Assembly (NCBI RefSeq): GCF_008806325.1
Contig: NZ_WACR01000001.1
Coordinates: 1 to 64,000, forward strand
DNA from: Salibacter halophilus
GTDB taxonomy: Bacteria > Bacteroidota > Bacteroidia > Flavobacteriales_G > Salibacteraceae
DNA length: 64,000 bases
Reading direction: 5' to 3'
Shown here: positions 54,887 to 61,989 of the stretch, piece after piece
Position numbering within the stretch: position 1 is the first letter of the stretch
How the letters are laid out: each line of letters opens with the position of its first letter
The notes under the pieces: generated by a model
Told to the model about the DNA's origin: nothing
The model's database searches: none
What the model saw: the letters and a program-made list of their open reading frames with translations, nothing else
Made by a program: the position numbers and the translations under genes

Positions 54887-56128
54887 CTATTTTTTCTTCT
54901 CGCTTTCCTCATTTTCACCTTTTAAAGTGAAACGAATTGGGATATTGTATTCAACCGGAACAGCATGTCCATCTTTATGAACTCCCGGTTCCCAATCGGG
55001 CATATTAGCAATTGCATCTTTAGCAGCCTGATCAATTTCAGGGTTTACTCCTTTGAGGACTTCAATATTTTTCACACTGCCGTCCTTATCAATAATGAAG
55101 CGGCAATAAACGACTCCGTTTACACCTTCTTCTTTTGCTGATTCTGGATAAACAATTGCATCACCCAGGTACTTGAAAAGAGCTTCATTTCCACCGGGAA
55201 ATTTTGGGTCAATTTCAATATTTTCAATATCCTCCGGTTCTATTTCACTTTGAACAGTTTTGGCCTGTTCTTCTTTTTGGTCGAGTTTATCTTCAGTACA
55301 CGACTTTAGCATGAGCGCTGAACCACCAACAATGGTGATTACAGTAAATAAGCGTAGCCAATGAATAGGCTTTTTTGATTTGTTGATCATATCGATTCTC
55401 CGTTTTAGTGGCGACTCCTGTGCAAACATCGAATACAACGAAACCGCGCGAATTCCGAGTGATGCGCTCAAAAGCACCTGTTTATAATCGTTAATGTTTT
55501 TCTCATTCTCTACAATCCCCTGATCGGCAAGAAACTCGTGGTTCATCTTCACCTGTTTTCGCAACAACCAAAAGAACGGGTTGAACCACGCTATAACCTG
55601 AAAGAACTCTACAACTAGCAGATCGAGATAATGAGCTTGTTCTACGTGGATTCTCTCGTGATTGATAATGTAATTGAGCGATTGCTCTTCTTTGAATTTT
55701 TTAGGAATAAACACCTTATTCAGGAATGAAAACGGTTGCTCAAAATCTCCCATGTAAACGCTTTCATGCGTTTCAACACTTTTACGCGTTTCTAAAAAGG
55801 CAGTGAGTGTGTTTTTCAATGATAATACAACACCAATGATCAGAACCGAGACAAGCCCGATTAGTAGGTAATTGGTTTGCTGGTTCTGGCTCTGACCATT
55901 ACCCTCACCCACTACAAACTCTTCCATATTCACAGCGTAGCCCTCAAAAACCGTGATTGACTGCGACCACGGCATAAAGTAGAGTGCAACAAAAACGAAT
56001 GGAACGAGAATTAAAAAGAATCGGTTGAAACGAAACGTAGTGGTGTTTTTCAGCAATGTAAAATAGAGCAATGCCGAAATTGCAATTCCGATGTTTAGCC
56101 AAATGATGGGTTCGATAATCTGGTTCAT
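54887..56128 (-). CDS. BlaR1-like M56 metallopeptidase with TonB C-terminal domain
   Basis: A 413-residue protein from the ATG at 56128, which shares its A with the BlaI-like stop (TGATG); the preceding GTG at 56131 adds one residue. About four transmembrane helices in residues 1-110, then the M56 zinc motif NHERIHVEQAH (HExxH) near residue 158, another helix near 268-285, and a TonB-C fold (VNGVVYCRFIIDKDGSVKNI) in the last 90 residues. In the BlaR1/MecR1 systems the protease is a sensor that removes the BlaI repressor. Here the penicillin-binding sensor domain is replaced by TonB-C, so the signal is unlikely to be a beta-lactam. Confidence 0.9.
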   Translation of the reverse strand: MNQIIEPIIWLNIGIAISALLYFTLLKNTTTFRFNRFFLILVPFVFVALYFMPWSQSITVFEGYAVNMEEFVVGEGNGQSQNQQTNYLLIGLVSVLIIGVVLSLKNTLTAFLETRKSVETHESVYMGDFEQPFSFLNKVFIPKKFKEEQSLNYIINHERIHVEQAHYLDLLVVEFFQVIAWFNPFFWLLRKQVKMNHEFLADQGIVENEKNINDYKQVLLSASLGIRAVSLYSMFAQESPLKRRIDMINKSKKPIHWLRLFTVITIVGGSALMLKSCTEDKLDQKEEQAKTVQSEIEPEDIENIEIDPKFPGGNEALFKYLGDAIVYPESAKEEGVNGVVYCRFIIDKDGSVKNIEVLKGVNPEIDQAAKDAIANMPDWEPGVHKDGHAVPVEYNIPIRFTLKGENEESEKKK

Positions 56129-56502
56129 CACTTCTCCTTTTTTATGTCGTTTAATATTTCATCTAACTCGTTTACTGAGAGTTCCTTCTCTTTTAGGAAA
56201 AAAGATAGCATGCTTGACGGACTCCCCTGGAAATAATTTCCGAGCAATTTTTTTACTTGTTTTTTCGCGTAATCTTCCTTTTTGATTTTCGGGAAATATT
56301 GATGTGTGCGACCGTAACTCCTGTGATCGACAAAACCCTTGTCTTCCAGGATGCGAACGATCGTGGATACTGTATTGTAAGCCGGTTTGGGATCGGGTAA
56401 ATCGGCCAGAATATCTTTTACAAATGCCTGCTCCTTTTGCCACAGCACCTGCATGATTTCTTCCTCGGCTTGTGTGAGTTGTTTGGAGTTCTTCTTTTTC
56501 AT
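56128..56502 (-). CDS. BlaI/MecI-type repressor
   Basis: A 124-residue winged-helix protein: QLTQAEEEIMQVLWQKEQAF, VKDILADLPDPKPAYNTVST and RILEDKGFVDHRS, typical of BlaI/MecI/CopY. It binds palindromic operators as a dimer and is inactivated by proteolysis. Two perfect palindromes upstream (56516-56531 and 56536-56551) are strong candidate operators, so it should repress its own operon. The -7 element ends four bases before the ATG, so the mRNA is probably leaderless. Confidence 0.93.
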   Translation of the reverse strand: MKKKNSKQLTQAEEEIMQVLWQKEQAFVKDILADLPDPKPAYNTVSTIVRILEDKGFVDHRSYGRTHQYFPKIKKEDYAKKQVKKLLGNYFQGSPSSMLSFFLKEKELSVNELDEILNDIKKEK

Positions 56503-56506
56503 ACTC

Positions 56507-56551
56507 CAAACTTATAACTAAATTTTTAGTTTGTCAACTATTTTTATAGTT
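56507..56551 (-). promoter_or_regulatory. BlaI-like operon promoter with two palindromic operators
   Basis: Minus strand: TTG (56537-56535), 20 bases, TAAGTTTG (56514-56507). Two perfect inverted repeats: AACTAAA-TT-TTTAGTT (56516-56531) fills the spacer between the core elements, and AACTAT-TTTT-ATAGTT (56536-56551) overlaps the -33 element. They start exactly 20 bp apart, about two helical turns. Binding of a BlaI dimer at either would block RNA polymerase. Confidence 0.85.
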
Positions 56552-56553
56552 AA

Positions 56554-57663
56554 TCAATCTTCATCACTCACCTCACTCGTCATGCGCTTGATGAATTTAA
56601 ACTCTGAAAAGAACTCTTTAGCGACAATCCTGATAAAGCTGTAAGCCGGTACTGCTATTACCATTCCCACTATTCCAGCGAGCTGACCAGCAACCAGAAT
56701 AACGAGAAAAATTTCGAGCGGATGTGCTTTGATAGAATTGGAAAAAATTAGTGGCTGAAAAACGATGTTATCGGTCAATTGAACTATGAGGAAAACAGAA
56801 CCCACCTTTAATACAAATGGCAAAAGCTCAGTTGAGAATTCCATATCGAGGTTTGAGGTAATGGCAATGATGAGTCCGAAAGCGGCTCCAATCAACGGAC
56901 CGATGTACGGAATAACATTGATCATGCCGGCAAAAAAGCCGATCACCAGCGCATTCTCCACTCCCAGTATTGTGAGCGATACACTAACAAATGTCGTGAT
57001 CAGGCTGACCTGTATAATGAGTCCGATGAAATAGCGCGTGAGTGTTTTTTGTGCTCTTTCGGTTACCTTTTTGGCTTTTTCCAGGTATTCATCTGGAACG
57101 ATGGCATCGATGAGTAAGTGCAAAATCCACCGGTCCTTGAGCAGGAAAAAAGTGATGAATGAAATGGAGAAAAAGGCCAGCACAAAACTTCCAACTCCGC
57201 TCATCACCGAAGTAAAGAATGTCGGGATCTGACCGATATCGAGAAATGATAAAATCTTCTGCTTCATGTAATCACGGCTGCTACCCGCATCACCGGAATG
57301 CAAATTGAATTGTTCGATTTTGTCCTCAATGAAAGTCATGGAAGGATTGAGCGCCTCGTAAACATCTTTGAGCTGAACCTCAGATAAAAGCTTGATTTCC
57401 TGGGCTAAAAGTGGTGTAAACACATTCACGAAAACCGATAAAACAGTGTAAACGAGAAATATTGACAATAACGCTTTTAGCCAATTGGGAAGGTGAAATT
57501 GCTTGATTTTCACCCGATCCAAAATCCGCATGATGGGCGTGAGAACGATACTGAGCACGATGGAAATGATCACGTAAATAACGATATTGCGCACGTACCA
57601 CAACACAACTAACACGAATAGCGTGAATAATATCCCGATTATTTTCCTCAGCCTCGAATTCAT
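56554..57663 (-). CDS. AI-2E family transporter
   Basis: A 369-residue membrane protein with about eight transmembrane helices, opening IIGILFTLFVLVVLWYVRNI, with FFAGMINVIPYIGPLIGAAFG and LEIFLVILVAGQLAGIVGMV near the C-terminus, which are family signatures. Members export autoinducer-2 or other small molecules, or act as ion transporters; which applies here is not clear. It is the last gene of a three-gene operon and overlaps the esterase gene by four bases. Confidence 0.88.
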   Translation of the reverse strand: MNSRLRKIIGILFTLFVLVVLWYVRNIVIYVIISIVLSIVLTPIMRILDRVKIKQFHLPNWLKALLSIFLVYTVLSVFVNVFTPLLAQEIKLLSEVQLKDVYEALNPSMTFIEDKIEQFNLHSGDAGSSRDYMKQKILSFLDIGQIPTFFTSVMSGVGSFVLAFFSISFITFFLLKDRWILHLLIDAIVPDEYLEKAKKVTERAQKTLTRYFIGLIIQVSLITTFVSVSLTILGVENALVIGFFAGMINVIPYIGPLIGAAFGLIIAITSNLDMEFSTELLPFVLKVGSVFLIVQLTDNIVFQPLIFSNSIKAHPLEIFLVILVAGQLAGIVGMVIAVPAYSFIRIVAKEFFSEFKFIKRMTSEVSDED

Positions 57664-58304
57664 TTTACAAGTTTTAGAAGTAGTTCCGGCTCAATTTTAT
57701 GCGTTCCGTTGTATTTGACTAAATTAAAATCAACTCCTTTTGATTTGAGTTTTGAGGTAAATTTTTCCAGTCGCTCCTCAGAGATGAATTCGTCTTCATC
57801 GCCCACAACGAGTTCAGTATTACAATTATTCAAAATGCTTATTCCTTCTTCGTTCAAAACATCTTCGGGAATATCACTCGCCCAGCAAATCAGCTTTTCA
57901 ACATGAAAAGGTGTTTCCACCAGCCATCTGCACAGCGTTGGAACTCCCTGGGAAAATCCAATCGCCACGATATTGTGGTTTTTGTTCACTCCCGCATCGG
58001 TCAGAACCGAATTGAGCAATCGTTTATTATCAGCGATATCGACTTCCCTGTCATCTTTCGTCATCCAGCTCGCCACGACTCTGCCGCTGGTTCCCTGTAG
58101 ATAAAAACGGTGCATTCCTTCAGGCAAAATCACTACTGATTCTTCATCGACAAGTTTGAGGAATTTACGGCTGAAAAACTCAGCCAGCATTCCGTAACCG
58201 TGCGTTGCAAAATACACGGTTTTGGTTTTTTTCGTGATCTGACCGAGTTGATAATAGCGAACCGTTTTATCAAATGAAAATTGCTTTTTCTCTACTTCAC
58301 GCAT
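57660..58304 (-). CDS. Esterase of the alpha/beta-hydrolase fold
   Basis: A 214-residue cytoplasmic protein with VYFATHGYGM (oxyanion region), the nucleophile elbow GFSQGV, an Asp in VVGDEDEFIS and a terminal His in NGTHKIEPELL, a complete triad. It resembles the phospholipase/carboxylesterase and dienelactone hydrolase group. It lies three bases downstream of the AIM24-like gene and overlaps the AI-2E gene by four bases. Confidence 0.8.
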   Translation of the reverse strand: MREVEKKQFSFDKTVRYYQLGQITKKTKTVYFATHGYGMLAEFFSRKFLKLVDEESVVILPEGMHRFYLQGTSGRVVASWMTKDDREVDIADNKRLLNSVLTDAGVNKNHNIVAIGFSQGVPTLCRWLVETPFHVEKLICWASDIPEDVLNEEGISILNNCNTELVVGDEDEFISEERLEKFTSKLKSKGVDFNLVKYNGTHKIEPELLLKLVK

Positions 58305-58307
58305 GCA

Positions 58308-59108
58308 TTAAAACTTGTTGTCGCCACCAATCAAATCTCCCAGTCCGCCAAGGACACTTCCTTCACCTCTTCTCTTTCCACCCATCTTAGGAGTTGATGC
58401 GATAATACGCTCTGCGAGTCGGCTAAACGGCAGTGACTGAACCCAAACTTTTCCTGGACCAGTTACCGAAGCGAGAAAAACACCTTCACCACCAAAGAAC
58501 GTGTTTTTGATTCCGCCCACGTACTCGATATCATAATCGACATCCTTCGTAAAGGCGACCAAACAACCGGTATCAACTTTAATTTTTTCTCCCGGTTTTA
58601 GCTCCCGTTCAACGATTGTTCCACCGGCATGGACAAAAGCCATTCCGTCACCTTCCAGTTTTTGCATGATGAAACCTTCACCACCAAAAAATCCGCGTCC
58701 CAGGCGCTTGCTGAATTCAATCCCAACCGAAACTCCTTTGGCCGCACACAAAAAAGCGTCTTTTTGACAAATGATCTTTCCGCCTTTTTCACTGAGATCG
58801 AGCGGAATCACTTTTCCGGGATACGGAGATGCAAATGTGACGTGACTTTTCGTGTGGCCCTGATTCGTGTAAGCTGTCATGAATAAATTCTCTCCGGTCA
58901 GAACCCTTTTCCCGGCCGAAAACAGTTTTCCCATCAGGCCGCTCGACTGGTTTGAGCCGTCTCCAAAAATGGTATCCATGTGGATGTCATTGTTCATGCT
59001 CATGAGTGCGCCCGGCTCAGCAACTACCGCTTCCTGCGGATCGAGCTCGATTTCAACACACTGCATTTCTTCGCCAATAACTTTATAATCTATTTCGTGG
59101 TTGTTCAT
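58308..59108 (-). CDS. AIM24-family (TIGR00266) protein
   Basis: A 266-residue all-beta protein with EPGALMSMNNDIHMDT near the start, HAGGTIVERELKPGEKIKVDTGCLVAFT in the centre, and a glycine-rich C-terminus GGKRRGEGSVLGGLGDLIGG. AIM24/TIGR00266 proteins are widespread and of unknown biochemical function. It is the first gene of the esterase/AI-2E operon. A possible -7 element, TATTTTCG, lies just upstream. Confidence 0.9.
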   Translation of the reverse strand: MNNHEIDYKVIGEEMQCVEIELDPQEAVVAEPGALMSMNNDIHMDTIFGDGSNQSSGLMGKLFSAGKRVLTGENLFMTAYTNQGHTKSHVTFASPYPGKVIPLDLSEKGGKIICQKDAFLCAAKGVSVGIEFSKRLGRGFFGGEGFIMQKLEGDGMAFVHAGGTIVERELKPGEKIKVDTGCLVAFTKDVDYDIEYVGGIKNTFFGGEGVFLASVTGPGKVWVQSLPFSRLAERIIASTPKMGGKRRGEGSVLGGLGDLIGGDNKF

Positions 59109-59218
59109 TTTTTCGTGTTTTGATTATTCTCATCGAAAATAAAAACTACTGTTAAATCTCTGACAAAAAATAGCCGGAAAAGCTTTTACTACTCCTTAAA
59201 ACACTTCCTTTGCACGCT

Positions 59219-60385
59219 ATGATTCGCAGATACGGGAAACAGTTTTGGATAATGTGTGCCAGCTCAGTATTTTTCTTTTCGAGCTTCAACATGATCATTC
59301 CCGAATTGCCCGCTTATCTCACTCAACTTGGCGGTGAAGATTACAAAGGTTTAATCATTTCGCTCTTCACGCTCACAGCAATGCTCTCCAGACCTTTCAG
59401 CGGCAAATTAGCCGATAAAGTTGGCCGAATTCCTGTCATGATATTCGGGTCGGCTATTTGTTTTATCGCGAGCGGACTCTACCCGCTAATTGGCGGTGTT
59501 GCTTCTTTCTTGCTGTTGCGGTTTTTTCATGGATTCAGTACCGGTTTTAAACCAACCGGAACCTCAGCTTACGTAGCGGATATCATCCCTGCCAATAAAC
59601 GCGGTGAAGCGATGGGAATTTTGGGGATTTTCAACAGTACCGGAATGGCATTAGGTCCGTCCATTGGTGGCTGGATTGCGGCCAATTACACAACTGACAT
59701 TCTCTTTTACACAAGTGCCGCATTTGGCTTGATGTCTGTTCTCGTTTTGGTGGGACTGAAGGAGACCGTGAAAAAACCCGAGCCCTTTTCGCCAAAGCTG
59801 TTAAAAATGAAAGTCTCTGAGTTTTACGAACCACGTGTTGTGGGTCCGTCAATTACAATGATGCTCACCGTTTTCTCCTTTGGCATTGTACTCACGATCA
59901 TTCCCGATTTTAGCGTTTACCTGGGATTTGAAAATAAGGGCATCTTTTTCACCGTATTCGTGATCGCTTCGTTGTTCATCAGGCTGATTGCCGGCCGGGC
60001 CAGCGACCGGTTCGGACGAGTAAAGGTTTTGCGTTTTTCATCGATCAGCGTTTCCATTGCGATGTTGTTGATCGGATTTGCTTCAACGCAATGGCATTTG
60101 ATTGGTGCAGCAGTATTGTTTGGAATGGCTGTTGGAACGAATAGTCCAACCGTTTTTGCGTGGACCATCGATTTGAGCCGCGAAGAAGCCAGGGGGAAAG
60201 CCATGGCTACTATGTACATCGCATTGGAAATTGGAATTGGCACGGGAGCGCTTATATCAGCCGCAATCTACGACAACGATCCCGCCAATTTCTCCTGGGC
60301 TTTTTGGATGGGATCGATCAGTGCCTTCATCGCTTTCCTCTATTTGTTTAGCTGGGAAAAACGGTATCAGCACAAATACGAGTAA
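59219..60385 (+). CDS. MFS transporter
   Basis: A 388-residue protein with twelve hydrophobic helices, ATG at 59219 chosen over a TTG at 59210. It has the MFS motif A loop GKLADKVGRIPVM between helices 2 and 3 and its repeat GRASDRFGRVKVL in the second half. The shape fits drug-efflux (DHA1-type) carriers such as the arabinose/multidrug group; the substrate is unknown. It is divergent from the AIM24-like operon. Confidence 0.9.
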   Translation: MIRRYGKQFWIMCASSVFFFSSFNMIIPELPAYLTQLGGEDYKGLIISLFTLTAMLSRPFSGKLADKVGRIPVMIFGSAICFIASGLYPLIGGVASFLLLRFFHGFSTGFKPTGTSAYVADIIPANKRGEAMGILGIFNSTGMALGPSIGGWIAANYTTDILFYTSAAFGLMSVLVLVGLKETVKKPEPFSPKLLKMKVSEFYEPRVVGPSITMMLTVFSFGIVLTIIPDFSVYLGFENKGIFFTVFVIASLFIRLIAGRASDRFGRVKVLRFSSISVSIAMLLIGFASTQWHLIGAAVLFGMAVGTNSPTVFAWTIDLSREEARGKAMATMYIALEIGIGTGALISAAIYDNDPANFSWAFWMGSISAFIAFLYLFSWEKRYQHKYE

Positions 60386-60414
60386 TTCTTAAGTTTGTAA
60401 ACACAACGAGCATT

Positions 60415-60912
60415 ATGAACAAGAGCAAGATTTTAAACCACGAACAGATTCAGCAAAAGATTGTACGCATCGCTTACCAAATCGTGGAAAACAACATCGA
60501 GGAAAAGAGTTTGTATTTTGTGGGTGTTGAACCGCGCGGCTCCATCCTTTGTGACCGGTTGGCTACTGAGGTGAATAAAATCAATTCTGCTAAAATTGAA
60601 TCGGGAACCATCAAGCTCGATAAGGATCACCCGCTTGAGAAGGACGTTCAGTGCTCGCTGGATCTGACCGAAACGAAAAACAAAACCATTATCCTTATTG
60701 ACGATGTGCTCAATACCGGCAAGGCGCTGATTTATGCGGCCAATCACCTGTTACAGTCAGAACCGAAATCGATACAAACGGTGACGCTCATTGACCGCAG
60801 GCACCGCCTCTTCCCCATCCGTGCCGATTATGTGGGATTGACGCTCGCCACTACGCTGCAGGAACACATTAGCGTGGAGTTTGGCGATGAGGATATTGCG
60901 TGGTTAAAGTAG
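60415..60912 (+). CDS. PyrR-like phosphoribosyltransferase
   Basis: A 165-residue type I phosphoribosyltransferase with the PRPP loop IILIDDVLNTGKAL near residues 95-108 and the hood VGVEPRGSILCDRLA. The overall shape is that of PyrR, which regulates pyrimidine genes and has weak uracil phosphoribosyltransferase activity; a role in purine salvage is an alternative. It follows the MFS gene by 29 bp and overlaps the convergent aroK by 44 bp. Confidence 0.82.
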   Translation: MNKSKILNHEQIQQKIVRIAYQIVENNIEEKSLYFVGVEPRGSILCDRLATEVNKINSAKIESGTIKLDKDHPLEKDVQCSLDLTETKNKTIILIDDVLNTGKALIYAANHLLQSEPKSIQTVTLIDRRHRLFPIRADYVGLTLATTLQEHISVEFGDEDIAWLK

Positions 60913-61405
60913 TTGCCAGCTCATTCAGTTTTTGCGCATTGAGACCTTTTGCCGGAATTTCAAAGTGTGCCCGTTTGTAATACGGCTCTCTTTTTTCCAG
61001 CATTTCATCGATGAACGCTTTCAATTCCTCATCATTTTTTCCGGCAATCAGGGGACGTTTCGATTTCTCATTTTTGAGTCTGCTCGCCAGGAAAGCCGGC
61101 TCTGCCTGGAGGTAAACCACTACTCCGTTCGCGAGCATCCAGTCTATATTCCCGTGAAATACCGGTGTTCCGCCACCTGTTGAAAGCACGTAATGGTCAG
61201 ATCCACTGAAATCGCGCAAGCGTTGATTTTCGATCTCCCGGAAAGCATTCTCGCCCCTGGTTTCAAAGATTGAAGATATAGATTGTTGTTCTTTATCTTC
61301 AATGAGGTTGTCTAAATCGTAAAAAGGAATTTCCAATTTATTGGCGAGTTTCTTGCCAACAGTGGTTTTCCCTGATCCCATAAACCCGATGATGAATACT
61401 TGCAT
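60869..61405 (-). CDS. aroK: Shikimate kinase
   Basis: A 178-residue kinase with the P-loop GFMGSGKTTVGKKLA, the shikimate-binding FYDLDNLIE and TRGENAFREIE, the GGG loop STGGGTPVF, and SKRPLIAG in the lid. It phosphorylates shikimate in aromatic amino acid synthesis. Its 3' end overlaps the 3' end of the PyrR-like gene over 60869-60912 on opposite strands. No signal peptide. Confidence 0.95.
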   Translation of the reverse strand: MQVFIIGFMGSGKTTVGKKLANKLEIPFYDLDNLIEDKEQQSISSIFETRGENAFREIENQRLRDFSGSDHYVLSTGGGTPVFHGNIDWMLANGVVVYLQAEPAFLASRLKNEKSKRPLIAGKNDEELKAFIDEMLEKREPYYKRAHFEIPAKGLNAQKLNELATTLTTQYPHRQTPR

Positions 61406-61514
61406 GAATTTTTTTTACGGTTCAAAGAAAAACATAACTCCCTCACGGACAAAACGGAAAAATGGCTGTTAAAACGTGGGACAAAAAAATATTTAGAAAA
61501 AAGTAAAAGTTGGT

Positions 61515-61544
61515 TTGTGATTTAAAACAGGGCTTCTATATTTG
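61515..61544 (+). promoter_or_regulatory. Promoter of tRNA-Lys
   Basis: TTG at 61515-61517, 19 bases, then TATATTTG at 61537-61544. Transcription would start near 61551, leaving a 14-base leader to be removed by RNase P. Confidence 0.75.
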
Positions 61545-61564
61545 CAGTCCCATTTTGGAAAGGA

Positions 61565-61637
61565 GATCTGGTAGCTCAGTTGGTAGAGCATCTCCCTTTT
61601 AAGGAGAGGGTCCTGGGTTCGAGCCCCAGCCAGATCA
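61565..61637 (+). tRNA. tRNA-Lys (anticodon UUU)
   Basis: The 73 bases fold as a cloverleaf: acceptor GATCTGG with CCAGATC, D stem GCTC/GAGC, anticodon stem TCTCC/GGAGA around loop CTTTTAA, T stem CTGGG/CCCAG with TTCGAGC, discriminator A. The anticodon TTT reads lysine. The 3' CCA is not encoded. Confidence 0.97.
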
Positions 61638-61640
61638 CTC

Positions 61641-61671
61641 AAGTCTCAACTGCTCAGTTGGGACTTTTTTT
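61641..61671 (+). terminator. Terminator of tRNA-Lys
   Basis: AGTCTCAACT (61642-61651), loop GCTC, AGTTGGGACT (61656-61665), then T-rich sequence. One G-T pair in a ten-pair stem. Confidence 0.85.
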
Positions 61672-61989
61672 ATGCCCAATTTTTCGATTTCAGGAAGAAT
61701 TTGACTTTTTGCTCCAAATTTTAAGCTTCCATTTATCAGCTTTTTGAACTCATTTTTACCATTGAGAAGTTTAAATAGTTTAGAAAAACATCTCACTAAT
61801 TTTTTTAGAAAAAATCTTCAAAGTTTACCACACCCTGCAATCATTTGACTATCTAACAGTTAAATATTAATCTTCATCTATTACCCAGTTTGAAAAAGCT
61901 CGCATTTCACTGAGATATTATTTTACCACCCTATAATATTAATAGAATTAATCTATTTTAGCCCACAAATTAAACTTAACTTATTAAAC
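61672..61989. other. Gap between tRNA-Lys and the secreted-protein gene
   Basis: No gene is seen in these 318 bases. The last part, CTATTTTAGCCC near 61950, resembles a weak -7 element of the downstream gene. The rest is AT-rich. Confidence 0.4.

Larger units (their letters stand above)
7869..61204. repeat. Dispersed 10-mer GGTCAGANCC, 21 copies
   Basis: Hand-read starts, plus orientation: 9415, 28375, 35010, 35877, 37923, 40386, 43752, 47598, 54262, 57999, 58896, 61195. Minus orientation: 7869, 25306, 35362, 36150, 37155, 46287, 55888, 57225, 60660. The variable base is G in ten copies, T in seven and A in four; C was not seen. The base before is C or T in almost every copy. Several variants differ only in the first G (for example 24952 and 25701). 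See the findings for interpretation. Confidence 0.75.

Noticed and set aside
7869-61204. GGTCAGANCC as a protein-level motif or codon-usage artefact
   Set aside because: It appears in all three phases with unrelated peptides, and also between genes.
61565-61637. tRNA-Lys as the integration site of the RHS island or left-edge element
   Set aside because: No integrase, attachment repeat or foreign DNA was seen next to it, and it is 40 kb from the RHS operon.
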